Both the position numbers and the translations under genes were made by a program. Below are positions 35,039-45,400 of a stretch of 64,000 nt of DNA, piece by piece; within the stretch, counting starts at the first letter, position 1, and each line of letters starts with the position of its first letter. Under the pieces are notes generated by a model. That model was given only the letters and a program-made list of their open reading frames with translations, had not been told where the DNA came from and searched no databases. This stretch comes from Halomonas sp. H10-9-1 (lineage in GTDB: Bacteria; Pseudomonadota; Gammaproteobacteria; Pseudomonadales; Halomonadaceae), in the NCBI RefSeq assembly GCF_040147005.1, contig NZ_JAMSHO010000001.1, forward strand, positions 3,410,001 to 3,474,000, given 5' to 3'.

Positions 35039-36001
35039 TCACGAATGTTCGGCCGGAGCCACCCCCACCGTCTTCGCTGCCCCCACCTCGTAACCGCTGA
35101 CCAGCACGTAGCGGCTGCCGCGGCGGTGGTCGGCCCACTTGCCGCGGTAGAAGCGCTCGTCGCGCAGCTGCCGCCAGTAGGGCGATACCGAGCGCGGGGC
35201 GGTCATCGCCAGGGTCAGCTCACGATCCTCGCGGTCAATGCCGACCTGGGAGAACGGAACGCCCTTCTTCCCCTCGGGGTGCTTATTCTTCATCCAGGCC
35301 GGCACCCCGTTCGACTGTGCCTCCGGGTAGGCGGAGAGGTACATGCCCAGGGAGAGCACGTAGCGCACCACCTCGCGCAGGATCATGCCCTCCTCGTCCG
35401 CCAGCGGCTGGGCGCGACCGCCGGCATGGTCGATCGCCTCGCGGTTAATGAAATCGGTAATCTGACTCGGCTTGAAGGCACCTCGCAGCATGGTGGGGTT
35501 GAGGCTCGGCTGGGTGTCCAGCGGGTTGTGGATCGCCACGATCAGCCACGGATCCCCGAGCCCCACCATGTCCACGCCGTGCGGGTTGTGGTGAGCTCGC
35601 AGGAAAGCCTCGTAGCGGCTGGGCAGCGTGGTGGAATCCACCCAAGCGACCAGGGCACCGTCCACCGAATGGCCATGGAAGGTCTGGCTGGTCGGAAACG
35701 ACAGGGTGCTGAACGCCCAGGGCCACGACCAGGCGTCACCCTGCACCTTGCTCAGCTGCACCGTCTGCAGCCAGCTCGACAATGACGGCTCCGGTACCAC
35801 CACCCTGCCCTCGCGGCCATGGTGCCACTCGAGCATCAGCACCTCGCCGTTGATGGAGTGCACCACCTGCTCATCGAGCACCATCTGGCCGAAGACCTCG
35901 GCCTCAAGCCTGGGCTTCTTGGGCAGTCCCATCATCTTCATCACCGAGCGGACGTAGCGGCGGGTGAAGCTGGGGTAGTGTCGATAGGAAGTTTGTAGCA
36001 T
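35039..36001 (-). CDS. Unrecognised 320-residue protein, last gene of the defence operon
   Basis: No confident family. It starts MLQTSYRHYPSFTRRYVRSVM (ATG 36001 with GAGG; GTG 36007 is an alternative). The middle part has GLGDPWLIVAIHNPLD and LREVVRYVLSLGMYLSAYPE, a probable helix. The C-terminal SVSPYWRQLRDERFYRGKWA...YVLVSGYEV has the spacing of the HWRxGHWR-type tails found in some phage and mobile-element proteins, but this is weak. It lies 32 bases after the helicase stop in the same direction. Its position suggests an accessory or regulatory component. Confidence 0.65.
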   Translation of the reverse strand: MLQTSYRHYPSFTRRYVRSVMKMMGLPKKPRLEAEVFGQMVLDEQVVHSINGEVLMLEWHHGREGRVVVPEPSLSSWLQTVQLSKVQGDAWSWPWAFSTLSFPTSQTFHGHSVDGALVAWVDSTTLPSRYEAFLRAHHNPHGVDMVGLGDPWLIVAIHNPLDTQPSLNPTMLRGAFKPSQITDFINREAIDHAGGRAQPLADEEGMILREVVRYVLSLGMYLSAYPEAQSNGVPAWMKNKHPEGKKGVPFSQVGIDREDRELTLAMTAPRSVSPYWRQLRDERFYRGKWADHRRGSRYVLVSGYEVGAAKTVGVAPAEHS

Positions 36002-36033
36002 TAACACCTCATTGAGCCGTGAGACCCAACCAC

Positions 36034-39000
36034 TCAGGACATACTGGCAGCCGACTCTCTCAACCTCTTCGCGACCTCATGCCCAGTGCGACTGTCCTTC
36101 TTCATATCGCCCAGTTGCCGCAAGATCAGATCTCGCGTGGCAGTGAGCAGCAGAGGGTCGGAATCGACCTGTAGACCGGCAGCCTTCTCACGAACGGGCC
36201 AGAGCAACGTGTCCTTCAAGGCAAGCATGCCATTACGATCAGGAGCATCAAACTTGAGGTGCACTCGTTGGCCATGGCGCTGGCTAACGTCGGCTCGGAA
36301 GCGGTCGAGCTCCGCAATCTGATTGTTGGGCGTATCCGGGGTGGGTTTGAGCTTCTGCTCGGCCAGGCTGGCGGCCGCGGCATCGAGCATCACCTTCTGC
36401 TGTCGGCCAACACGATCATCCTGACGCCCCGGCAGCCGCTGCCCCCGAGGCACCAGCTCGATCTCCCCACCCTCAGACAGCTCACTTTCCAGAAGGTCAT
36501 CCGTGGTCGCCCAGCGTTGGCCACCGAGCTGCAGTGCCGAGAGTGGCTTGCGCGCATGCCATGCCGCCAGCACGGCCTCGTAGGGCTGCAACATGTAGTC
36601 GAGCAACTTCTCGAAAACGGGGTCACCGTAGGTGGCGAAATGCAGGCGTCGCCGGTCCTCGGCACCCAGCCCATGCTCGAATAGTTCACGAGAAGTAGTC
36701 AGCAGCGTGTCGCGCGGTACGCCTGGAACGTCCACGAGGCGGAAGGCATCACCGTGGGCGAAGCTCTCGATGCCGCCTCCCAGTGCCTTCAGGTAGGCAC
36801 TCTCGCTGATGATTCGCCAGATACTTTCCAGTGAAGCCGGCAGCGGCTCACGGCGCTGCTGTGCCTCCAGATGCTCGTAGGCGGCCTTCTGCTCCTCGGC
36901 CTTGAACTCGGTGAGCTGTTGTCGCTCCTGGATCCGATTCGCGTGCTCCTGCGCCCGGCGAATCAGCTCCTCCTCGTCGATCTTGCCCTCTTCCCCCTCG
37001 GCCTTGGCGTAGTCCTCGAAGTCCTCGGGCTGGATGGGCAGAAGCGAGAATTGCAGCTCCCCGGAAACGGTCAACGCCTCGCGGAAGCGTTTTACCAAGC
37101 GTGAGTAGACCACCTCCTCAACGCTGCCCTGATAGAGATAGTTCAGCACGTGGATCTGAGTGTGGTGCTGGCCGATGCGGTCAATACGACCGATACGCTG
37201 CTCCAGCATCATGGGGTTCCAGGGAAGGTCGAAGTTGATCAGCAGGTCGGCGCTCTGCAGGTTGAGGCCCTCGGCAGCAGCGTCGGTGCACAGCAGGATA
37301 TCAATGTTGCCCGCCACGAAGCGCTGCTTGATGGTGGTACGGTCCATCCGTTCCGGCTGGAATTCCCCGGCTCGCCGGAGTGTGCCACCGGCGCCGGAGA
37401 AGGTACCGATCGGACAACCCGGCAGCCGCCGGCGCAGCTCCCCATGCAGGTACTCCATGGTGTCGGTGTAGCGCGTGAACAGCACCAGCTGACGGACCCG
37501 GTCGCTGCTATTGATGCGCCGCTGGTCGATATGCTCCAGCAGCTGACGCATCTTGCGTGGCGTGGAGGGTAGCTTGTCCATGGTGGCAATCAGCCTCGAC
37601 ACGGCGCCCTGCTCCCAGGTGAGGTCACTCTCTGTGCGGTGCTTGAGCACCAACCCTTCCACCTCATCGTCTCTCAGCTCTTCGAGTTCTTCACGTGAGC
37701 CATCCGAGGTCGCGACCTGCTGCGCCTTGTGGTCGAGCGTCTGCTGGATCTTGTCCAGGCGTCGCTTCAGTGAGCAGTGCAGCGCATGGAAGGACGAGGC
37801 GAAGCGTAGCCGCAAGAAGCTCAGGTAGAAGCCGATGGCGGCGCGCTGCCGGCCCTCCTCCATGTTGGCAGCCATATGACTTGCCAGGTCGGCGCAGTAC
37901 TCCTGCAGCTGGTCATAGACCTCCCGCTCGACGCCGCCAAGCGGAATGATGCTGGGGGCAACCTCACGCCAGGCAAGGTTGGCGTTAAGCAGCCCCTCAC
38001 GCTGATAGGCACGCAGCAGCGAGCGCGTGTGCCGCAGCATACTGCGCCCCAGCGGTGCCAACAGACTCAGCGCCGGCTGCACCTCGTCCCAGATCATCGG
38101 CTCCAATGAACGATCAGTGAAGTCCTCCAGTCCAGTTTTACCGAACGGGCTCAGCACATGCTCATTGACGAAGTGCCACTGTTCCGGAGAAGAGCTCCGC
38201 ACATTGTTCAGGTAGCGACACAGCCATTCGCCTTCATAATGAGCCATCGGCTCCTGGTGGAGCAGCTTGTCGCGCACCCGGTAGAAGATTTCACACAGAT
38301 CCTCGGAGAACTGGACAGCCCCGGCGGAAGGCATCAGCTTCAGCAGGTCGAAGGCCTCTACACGGTTGAGCTGCATCGGCGTGGCGGTGGCCAGCAGCAG
38401 AGTTCGCGACTTTCCATATAGCGCACCCTGCAGCTCTTGGTAGAGCTTGTTGAAGCGCGGCATGGTGGTCTGATTATCAGGCGTCTGGCGCCGGGCCTTG
38501 TGGGCCTCGTCCACCAGCACCAGGTCAGTCTCGGGAAGGTTCGCCAGCAGCCTGCCGCCGTGGCGGTTGATCACCAGTCCCGTCGAGATGATCTCCAGCG
38601 GTGCATCGAACATCTGGCCCTGCCCCTGCATCGGCTCGCCATCCAGCAGGTCGATACGCTCCCAGCGCCCCTTGCGGCTGGTACGCCTGACGAAGGGCAG
38701 ATAGAACTTCTCGGCCATCTCCACCAGCCACTGCGAGGTCAGCGAGGCCGGCGCAAATACCCGAATCGTGCTGGCACGGCCACTCAGCCACAGAGCCCGG
38801 AAGGCCAGCCCAGCTTCGATGGTCTTGCCAAGGCCTACCTCGTCACACAGCAGATGGTTGCGGGGGTAGGTCTCCAGCAGGCGATTGGCCACAAAGCGCT
38901 GATGCGGCCAGGGCTCGATGGGCGTGGTTTCGATGGCGACACGCTCCCCGCCCGGCAGCAGGGGCGCGAGTCGCAGCATGGCAAAGCGTAGCCGCTCGGC

Positions 39001-39804
39001 GAAGCTCGGTGTGAGCTCATCCTTCTCTCTCACCTGCTTCGTGTGTGTGGCCATCGGCGTACCGTCGATCTCGCGCAGGCTACCGGCGTTGCGGGCAATC
39101 TTGACCAGTTCGGCCTCGACAGCCTCAGGCAGCGAGAATGTTCTGATCGCCGGGTGGTTGCCCTGCCACAGCGCCTTGAAGTTACGGTGCTTCTGAGGGA
39201 TCGCCTTTCTCCCCCAGTCTTCCCATGACGGATGCACATTAATGTTCTCGGCATTGATAGCCAGCGCCGTCTGCGACTCGTTGAGCGAGCCGGAAATGTA
39301 AAGCTCATCCTGGCCATCGCCGAGGATCGCCCACTTCTCATGGAGGTAGCCATCCTGGGCGTAGTCCAGTGGCTGTGGTGACCCATCCTTGGCATGCACC
39401 CGCAGGCCAACGCGAAGGCTGAGGTAGCCATTGGCCACCATCCACGCCAGCAGCTCGACACCATGCCGCATGGCAGAAGGCCACTGTTGAGTCGATGCCA
39501 GCTCCGCCAGCATGGCCTGGCTGGCACGCTGCTCATCGCCCTGCAGGATCGCGGCGGCATCGTCGGGATCGAGCTGCATCCCGACAACGAAGCGCGCCTC
39601 TCCGCCATTCTCGATGAAACGCGAAAACCCCTGAGATGCTGCCGCCAGCGACGAAGAGCTGAAGTAGCCGGCGACACGGTCGTAGCGCGTCGCCCGGCTC
39701 AGCGCCGGAATGTAGAAGTCGTGCAGCACATCCACCAGCTTGCCATCTTCCCGGATATCGGAGGTGGCGTAGCTCGGTTCCCAGGGATAGTCGCGTAATG
39801 GCAT
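36034..39804 (-). CDS. Phospholipase D-like / SNF2-type helicase anti-phage protein
   Basis: A 1256-residue fusion. The N-terminal ~200 residues are a PLD-like nuclease domain (GYFSSSSLAAASQGF; HEKWAILG at 155-162; SGSLNESQTA). A superfamily 2 SNF2-like motor follows: Walker A DEVGLGKTIEAG (321-332), DEAH (432-435), and the C-terminal RecA-like domain with LVLFTRYTDTMEYL and DAAAEGLNLQSADLLINFDLPWNP...QRIGRIDRIGQ. About 350 C-terminal residues have no clear family. AAGGAGG supports ATG 39804. Related proteins occur with DUF1156 methylases and DUF499 ATPases in DISARM-like loci. It would translocate on and degrade invading DNA. Confidence 0.88.
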   Translation of the reverse strand: MPLRDYPWEPSYATSDIREDGKLVDVLHDFYIPALSRATRYDRVAGYFSSSSLAAASQGFSRFIENGGEARFVVGMQLDPDDAAAILQGDEQRASQAMLAELASTQQWPSAMRHGVELLAWMVANGYLSLRVGLRVHAKDGSPQPLDYAQDGYLHEKWAILGDGQDELYISGSLNESQTALAINAENINVHPSWEDWGRKAIPQKHRNFKALWQGNHPAIRTFSLPEAVEAELVKIARNAGSLREIDGTPMATHTKQVREKDELTPSFAERLRFAMLRLAPLLPGGERVAIETTPIEPWPHQRFVANRLLETYPRNHLLCDEVGLGKTIEAGLAFRALWLSGRASTIRVFAPASLTSQWLVEMAEKFYLPFVRRTSRKGRWERIDLLDGEPMQGQGQMFDAPLEIISTGLVINRHGGRLLANLPETDLVLVDEAHKARRQTPDNQTTMPRFNKLYQELQGALYGKSRTLLLATATPMQLNRVEAFDLLKLMPSAGAVQFSEDLCEIFYRVRDKLLHQEPMAHYEGEWLCRYLNNVRSSSPEQWHFVNEHVLSPFGKTGLEDFTDRSLEPMIWDEVQPALSLLAPLGRSMLRHTRSLLRAYQREGLLNANLAWREVAPSIIPLGGVEREVYDQLQEYCADLASHMAANMEEGRQRAAIGFYLSFLRLRFASSFHALHCSLKRRLDKIQQTLDHKAQQVATSDGSREELEELRDDEVEGLVLKHRTESDLTWEQGAVSRLIATMDKLPSTPRKMRQLLEHIDQRRINSSDRVRQLVLFTRYTDTMEYLHGELRRRLPGCPIGTFSGAGGTLRRAGEFQPERMDRTTIKQRFVAGNIDILLCTDAAAEGLNLQSADLLINFDLPWNPMMLEQRIGRIDRIGQHHTQIHVLNYLYQGSVEEVVYSRLVKRFREALTVSGELQFSLLPIQPEDFEDYAKAEGEEGKIDEEELIRRAQEHANRIQERQQLTEFKAEEQKAAYEHLEAQQRREPLPASLESIWRIISESAYLKALGGGIESFAHGDAFRLVDVPGVPRDTLLTTSRELFEHGLGAEDRRRLHFATYGDPVFEKLLDYMLQPYEAVLAAWHARKPLSALQLGGQRWATTDDLLESELSEGGEIELVPRGQRLPGRQDDRVGRQQKVMLDAAAASLAEQKLKPTPDTPNNQIAELDRFRADVSQRHGQRVHLKFDAPDRNGMLALKDTLLWPVREKAAGLQVDSDPLLLTATRDLILRQLGDMKKDSRTGHEVAKRLRESAASMS

Positions 39805-39833
39805 GGTGGCCTCCTTGCGTAATGAGCCTGATC

Positions 39834-40526
39834 CTATGAGTTGGTTAGCGATGCCAGGGCATTCCACTCCAGCGCCCGGGACCGCCAGTGCTCCTCGATC
39901 TGCTGTACGAAGTCAGGATGGACCAGCTTCGCGCGACGCTCGCACCACTCGGGGCCATCCTGTCGGATCACGATGCCTTCCAGCTTGCCATCCCGGTAAC
40001 CGCTACGGCCGGTGCGCACCAGCGCTTCCAGCTCCCTGGCAGTAAAGCGCCCGCTCTTCAACAGGGGCACGGTGGCCAGGCCGAGCCGCGCGACCAGATC
40101 ATTGCGCCGCTCCCGGTTCCAGAAGCGCTGGGCCTGGCGATCGTAGACATCGAAGACCAGGAACCAGTCCGGCAGGCTGGCGTAGTCGAGGGAGTGGCGT
40201 GCGGCACACCACTCGCCGAAGAGGATGACATGCTCTGGAAGGTGGGCCTGGAAACTGGCCAGGTGCTGCATCAGCCACTGGTTGAGTCGCGAGAACTGCC
40301 CGCGAAACGGCGGCTCCAGGTAGGCACCCCGGTTCTGGGCACGTAGTTGGCCGTTCTCGCCCCAGGAGATGCCCAGGTTCGCGCCATCCAGCTTCTCCTC
40401 CACCAGCACCTCACCCGCTAGCAGCGCCTCCACCTCGGGAGGGTCCAACAGCTTGTCGTCACGGGGCTCACCCTCGCCCAGCCAGGCAAGGTGCGGGGTG
40501 TGGGGAAAACGGAAGAAGTCACTCAT
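39834..40526 (-). CDS. RNA ligase-family nucleotidyltransferase
   Basis: A 230-residue ATP-dependent RNA ligase-like protein. Motif I VEEKLDGAN places the adenylated Lys45. Motif III is LFGEW (102-106), IIIa LVFDVYD (123-129), IV EGIVIR (183-188) and V KLVH (200-203), so the complete nucleotidyltransferase core is present. It lacks the separate C-terminal domain of T4 Rnl2 (about 330 residues), as do several short bacterial relatives. It overlaps the PIN gene by eight bases. With a PIN RNase before it, sealing or tagging RNA breaks is the natural hypothesis. Substrate unknown. Confidence 0.82.
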   Translation of the reverse strand: MSDFFRFPHTPHLAWLGEGEPRDDKLLDPPEVEALLAGEVLVEEKLDGANLGISWGENGQLRAQNRGAYLEPPFRGQFSRLNQWLMQHLASFQAHLPEHVILFGEWCAARHSLDYASLPDWFLVFDVYDRQAQRFWNRERRNDLVARLGLATVPLLKSGRFTARELEALVRTGRSGYRDGKLEGIVIRQDGPEWCERRAKLVHPDFVQQIEEHWRSRALEWNALASLTNS

Positions 40527-41061
40527 CAGGCGGGAACTCGGGCATGGTCTGGTTGGGAAACTTCTGCGCGTAGAAGCGCCCCACGTCATCGGGGCAGACG
40601 AAGCGAAAGTGCACGCCTGCCTGAGACAGCGGCTGCCACCAGTTGAGCCATTTGCAGTCAGCGGCCTGGAGGATAGGCGGGTTCTCGGCGTCGGCAGCCG
40701 CCACGGCGATAAACTTGCGATCCGGCGGGTCGAATTCGCGCTGGAGCGCGTGGTCGGGAAATTCCTCGAACCAGTCATCGGCGCTCGCGGTAACCGACAC
40801 CTCGGCGACGTGTTTGGGATTAGCCTGCTGCCGGAGCAGATGTTTGAGAAAGACATCGCCTGGCCCCGGCTGGCCACGGTTCGGGTTCAGCTTGTGATGG
40901 TACTCGCTCAGGATGTGCCACTCGTCATCGATCACCGTGACCCCACCCTGTCGCAGGCTGTCGAGCGCCTCGATGCAGGTGATCACGCACTCCTCGGAGA
41001 TATCCGCATGGTCACGGTTTGCTACCAACAGCACGTTGGTATCGACCACGGCTCGCCTCAT
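40519..41061 (-). CDS. PIN-domain nuclease-like protein
   Basis: A 180-residue protein. It begins RRAVVDTNVLLVANRD, with the first PIN acidic residue near Asp7, followed by VIDDEWHILSEY, FDPPDRKFIAVAAAD and AADCKWLNW, giving the conserved acidic set. PIN domains cleave RNA, often tRNA or mRNA in toxins. The start overlaps the ATPase stop (ATGA) and the end overlaps the RNA ligase by eight bases, so all three are strongly coupled. No VapB-type antitoxin is adjacent. The ATPase may control it. Confidence 0.78.
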   Translation of the reverse strand: MRRAVVDTNVLLVANRDHADISEECVITCIEALDSLRQGGVTVIDDEWHILSEYHHKLNPNRGQPGPGDVFLKHLLRQQANPKHVAEVSVTASADDWFEEFPDHALQREFDPPDRKFIAVAAADAENPPILQAADCKWLNWWQPLSQAGVHFRFVCPDDVGRFYAQKFPNQTMPEFPPDE

Positions 41062-42452
41062 GTATTAGCCTCCTGCGCCTTCCTTGCCTTGCGCTTGCGT
41101 GCCGCAGCCAGCGCCCGCTGGGTGATGTCCTCCATGTCATCGCCGAAGAAGCCATCCGGCCAGTTCTCGATATCGCCATACTCGTTGAGCCGCAGCGGCT
41201 CCAGGTGCGCACCGTTGCGACGGCGCGTCACGAAGTAGACCGCCACCTCATCGGGTGTCACCTCGCCTTCGGCGATGCGCCGCTGCAGGCGGTTGAGGAA
41301 GTGCTCGGAGTGGCTTTCGATGATCAGCTGGGTGTTACGGTTCTCGCCGTTCTCTCGCGCATGGATTGCGCTGATGAAAGCATCCGCCAGATTGGCCTGA
41401 ACGCGCGGATGGAGGTGGATTTCCGGCTGCTCCATCCACAGCACCGAGTGTGGGGGGGCATAGAAGGCCTGCACCAGGGCCGGCAAGATCTGCGAGACGC
41501 CGAAACCGACATCGGTCAGCTTCACCCAGGGCGCACCGGCATGGGCCTGGATCAGCACCTCATACTCCTTGCGCCCTTTCGCAATGGGCTCGACCTTGAA
41601 CTCATGGATGATGCCCAGGTTCTTCAGCCAGCCGGCGATAAAGGCATCGAAGGGTTGATACTTCTGCTTGGGCCCGCGGTTGAGCTGCCGCCCCTGTTGG
41701 GTAGCGGCCAGTATCGCCGGAATGGTCAGCTCACCTTCAGCCCCAACATCGGGCGGGGTATCACCCGACCAAGGATAGACGCGTTTGGGCGGGCTGCGCA
41801 GCGGGCCGAGGTGGTAGAAGTTCTCCAGCAGCTGCTCGGCTTCCAGCACGAACTCGGTAAGGAAGTGGGCATTCTGGTAGCGCGACAGCGTCTTGTCCGA
41901 GAAGCGGTAGAACTTCTCCGGCGCCTCGACACCCCAGTTCCGTCCCTGGGCATGCACCAGCCGCAGCGGCTCGCACTTGAGTAATGCCTTGCCGTCACGG
42001 CGCCCATGCCGGACCTTGAGCACCTCGTCATCACCTTGATGCAGGGTATAGGAGAACTGTCGCGTCTCGGGCTGCTGCGCCTTGCTGGCAGCGATCTCTG
42101 CCTCCAGGGTGAGCTCATCGCCACAAAAGGTCTGGTCAGGATTGAGGATGTCGCTCAGCTCAAGTGGAGTGCGGCTCTTCCAGCTAAGCGAGAAACCCAG
42201 CGCCTGGTTCAGATCGTGGTCATGCAGGCAGTCCTCGAAGGTGCCCAGATCGATTAGCGAGTTGTCGTCGCCCAGGTGCAGGGAGCGCTTGCGATCAGTC
42301 AGCAGCGCTGTCTGCTTGAGTGCCAACAGGAGATGGCCCAGGCTCGATTTCCCTGAGCTGTTGGTGCCGAAGATCACCGTCAACGGCGCCAGGCGCATCG
42401 GCCCGGTGTCCCGCCAGGCCTTGAAATTCTGCAGTCGCAGCTCAGTGAGCAT
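41058..42452 (-). CDS. AAA/ABC-type ATPase with DUF3696 (OLD-like, no TOPRIM)
   Basis: A 464-residue ATPase of the RecF/SMC/OLD-like group. Walker A is GTNSSGKSS (29-37), the Walker B/signature region is VLWMEQPEIHLHPRVQANLADA, and LIIESHSEHFLNRLQRRI follows, which is typical of DUF3696 proteins. The region between Walker A and B is not a long coiled coil. There is no TOPRIM nuclease, so the effector is probably the PIN protein encoded next. AGGAGAG precedes the ATG. Start and stop are coupled to the methylase (12-base gap) and PIN gene. Confidence 0.87.
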   Translation of the reverse strand: MLTELRLQNFKAWRDTGPMRLAPLTVIFGTNSSGKSSLGHLLLALKQTALLTDRKRSLHLGDDNSLIDLGTFEDCLHDHDLNQALGFSLSWKSRTPLELSDILNPDQTFCGDELTLEAEIAASKAQQPETRQFSYTLHQGDDEVLKVRHGRRDGKALLKCEPLRLVHAQGRNWGVEAPEKFYRFSDKTLSRYQNAHFLTEFVLEAEQLLENFYHLGPLRSPPKRVYPWSGDTPPDVGAEGELTIPAILAATQQGRQLNRGPKQKYQPFDAFIAGWLKNLGIIHEFKVEPIAKGRKEYEVLIQAHAGAPWVKLTDVGFGVSQILPALVQAFYAPPHSVLWMEQPEIHLHPRVQANLADAFISAIHARENGENRNTQLIIESHSEHFLNRLQRRIAEGEVTPDEVAVYFVTRRRNGAHLEPLRLNEYGDIENWPDGFFGDDMEDITQRALAAARKRKARKAQEANT

Positions 42453-42464
42453 GGGCCTCTCTCC

Positions 42465-45400
42465 TTACAGCTCGTAGTCGATCAGTTGAGCTTCGCGCTT
42501 GAGCTCGTCGTCGCGGCACTCCTTGGCCCACACCTTGAGCAGGCCGCGCAGGGCGTCGCTGTCGCGTTTGCCATGCTCGCTGAGGTAGTTACGCGCGGCG
42601 ACGATGCCACCTTCACGATGCGTCATGATCAGCCCACCAAGAACGTCCCACAGCGTCTGGGGGTTCTCCAGGCGGGCGGATGCGCGTTCCTCTGGCTTGA
42701 GCAGGCGCAGCTTGTTGCCCTTGATGGCCAGCGGGGCGGCGCGCTCGTCTTCGCCGACGTTGGCATAGGCCACCATGTCATCGCTGACGCGGTAGTTGCC
42801 GTTGCGGTTCTGCAGCCGGAAGTTGAGCGAACGGCTCATCTGCAGGGCGTCGTCGAAGGCGAAGTCGCCGAGGCCGTTGATGCCGAGCGCAATGACCGCC
42901 AGGCGAGACTCGGCATCCAGGTCATCGACGGTGACCAGGCCACCGGAGAGGCGGCTGACCTCTTCTTCTGCCACCACGCGGGCCGCTTCCTGCATCGCGC
43001 GGGTAGGCGGCACCTCGTCATCGCCATCCTGCACCGGCCAGTGGGCGGAGTAGACGCGCAGTGCACGGCCCCAGGAGGCGATCATCCGGTCTACGGGGTT
43101 GAGCTTGAGGCGCTCGAACTCGCCCAGACCTTCACGCACCGCAGCTTCCAGCTTGCCCTTGACCTCGTAGGCCCAGCTGGAGGGTTCGCGATTCCCACGA
43201 TCCGCCGGGCGGCAGGCGATAAAGATAGTCGAGGCAGCAGCAGCGAGGTTCAGCTGGTGGGTAGACGCGCCGAACTCGGAATCGACAGGGTAAGTCGCCG
43301 TGATGTCCCAGCCAGACTGAATCAGGGAGTTGGTCAGAGTTTCCCAGGCATCTGAGCTCTTATGAGTAAACATCAGCGTCATGATGCCGTCCGGCTTGAG
43401 CACCCGTTTGCTCTCGGCAAATATGCCCTGCATCAGCTCTTCATAGCGAGCCTTGGCACCTTTGGCTGAGCCATCGCGGGCCGGGTTGGCAACAGCCTCC
43501 AGTGCTTTATCGGTCACTTCGTGATCGAACCAACCAGGGTAAAGGTCACCCAGCGTCTTTTTCTGCCAGACGTAGTAGAAGTCGGAAAGCTCACTGTATT
43601 GGACGTTGTCGTAGTAAGGAGGATCCATCACCACGGCATCGACGCTATTATCGGCCACATCGGGCATCTCAGTCGCCGAGCCTTGTGTTTGGGTAATATC
43701 ATTCTCTTTCAAGTCCAGCTTTCCGCGCTCTTCTACAAGCTCCTCTATGCCTTTGTAGGCCGCCATTGCCTGAGAAAGTCCCCAACGGAAACCTGAAGAA
43801 GGACCAGCATAGACCATTTCACCAAAGGTCCATTTCAGAGAGAAGTCATGCCGACTAAATGTGCCGGAAATAGTTCCGCGCTGGGAAATCCAACGAGTCT
43901 GTCGGCTGTTATAGTCCACAATCTTATCGATCGCGAACTGAAGGTAGGTAATCAGTGCACGCCCCTTGTCTTCTCCAAACTCAGAGAGAATTTCAGGTTT
44001 CGCCTCCTGAAGTGCCTCCATCACGCTAAGATGGCCCAGCAGTTGACGTGGCGTAAACAGGTCTTCCCAACAGTTCATACCATAGCGAAGGGGCTCACTG
44101 GTTTTACTTCCAGGTGGAATTAACCCATTTGGCATCAGCCCTTTCATCTCAAACTCAAGGCGACGCTCCTCCAGCTCCTGCTCTGCCGCATGCAGCGCTT
44201 CCAAATCTTTCTGATTCGCCGCACGGAAGTAGCGCACCTTGCCTGTCTTGATCTCTCCCTTCCGCTCACCTGAGGCAAAGCGCTGCACCTTGCCATGCTT
44301 GTCCAGCTTGGGCTCGATGCGAATGCCGACCACGCAGTAGAGCACGTCCTTCCATTTGCCCAGCTCGGACTCGCCACGAGCCTGGCTTTTGATCTCATCG
44401 CCCGAAATCGCCTGATGACAGTGCACACATTGACCAACAGCGTTGGTGACAGTACCAGCATCCAGATCTTCACCGTTGGGACCGCGGTTACCAGCAGTGA
44501 TCTCGAAAGGCTCGAAGTGCACGGTCTTATCCGGCTGTGGCTTGATCGCTACACCCCATTTATTCCCCTCTTTGGAAAGCCACAGGGAGTTGAGTAGTGG
44601 CGCATCGCCGGCGCAGTGAGGGCAAGTCACCTGGCGACAGTAGAGAAAATCGACAATGTCTTCACTATTGCACTTAGCCATCTCTTCTTGAGAAAGCTGG
44701 CCTGGCAGGTTTATCTCATGTTGACCGATGTCATTAACAAGTTGACCCAAAGCAAAATATGGAGCCAGCCTATACTCTACTTTGCAAAGAATCTTTTCCG
44801 CATAAAATTCTAAATCCCCCAGGAGACTTTTCCCAAATTTACAAGGGTAGTCAATCGTTGCTTTCAAGATCACACTAGCAACAGGGTTAAGCTCATTAGC
44901 AATAACTTTATGACCTAGCCTGAGAGCCTCAAATGGTATAGACCCGCCTCCAGATGTTGGATCAAGGATAACCTTCTGATCATTTTTATCAACAGGTACA
45001 ACTGGCTGAGAAAATGCACGGGGATAGTTGTAAGCATCACCAGAAAAACGAATTCCGTGCTGCTTAGTAAAGGCCATCTTTTCTTTTGCCCATGCAGGAT
45101 CCCCCATAGCCTCTGAGACATCTAAAATCTCACCTTCTCTCACACTAGGCAGCTCGATAGATTCATTTTTCCAAGCCACTATTACAGGATCATCATTTAA
45201 TGTGGCATCTTTATCAATCAACGTGCCAATTTGTTTTCTATTTTCTTCGCGAATATTCTGCTCGCGCTCGTAGGCACGGAGTACAACGGCATCTACCTCG
45301 AGCTTGAGGCTTCCACCGATATTTACTATTCGTTTGCGAATCTTATCTTCGCCTAGTACCCAGTAGCCGTCATGAACATTGGCAACTAGAATACGAACCC

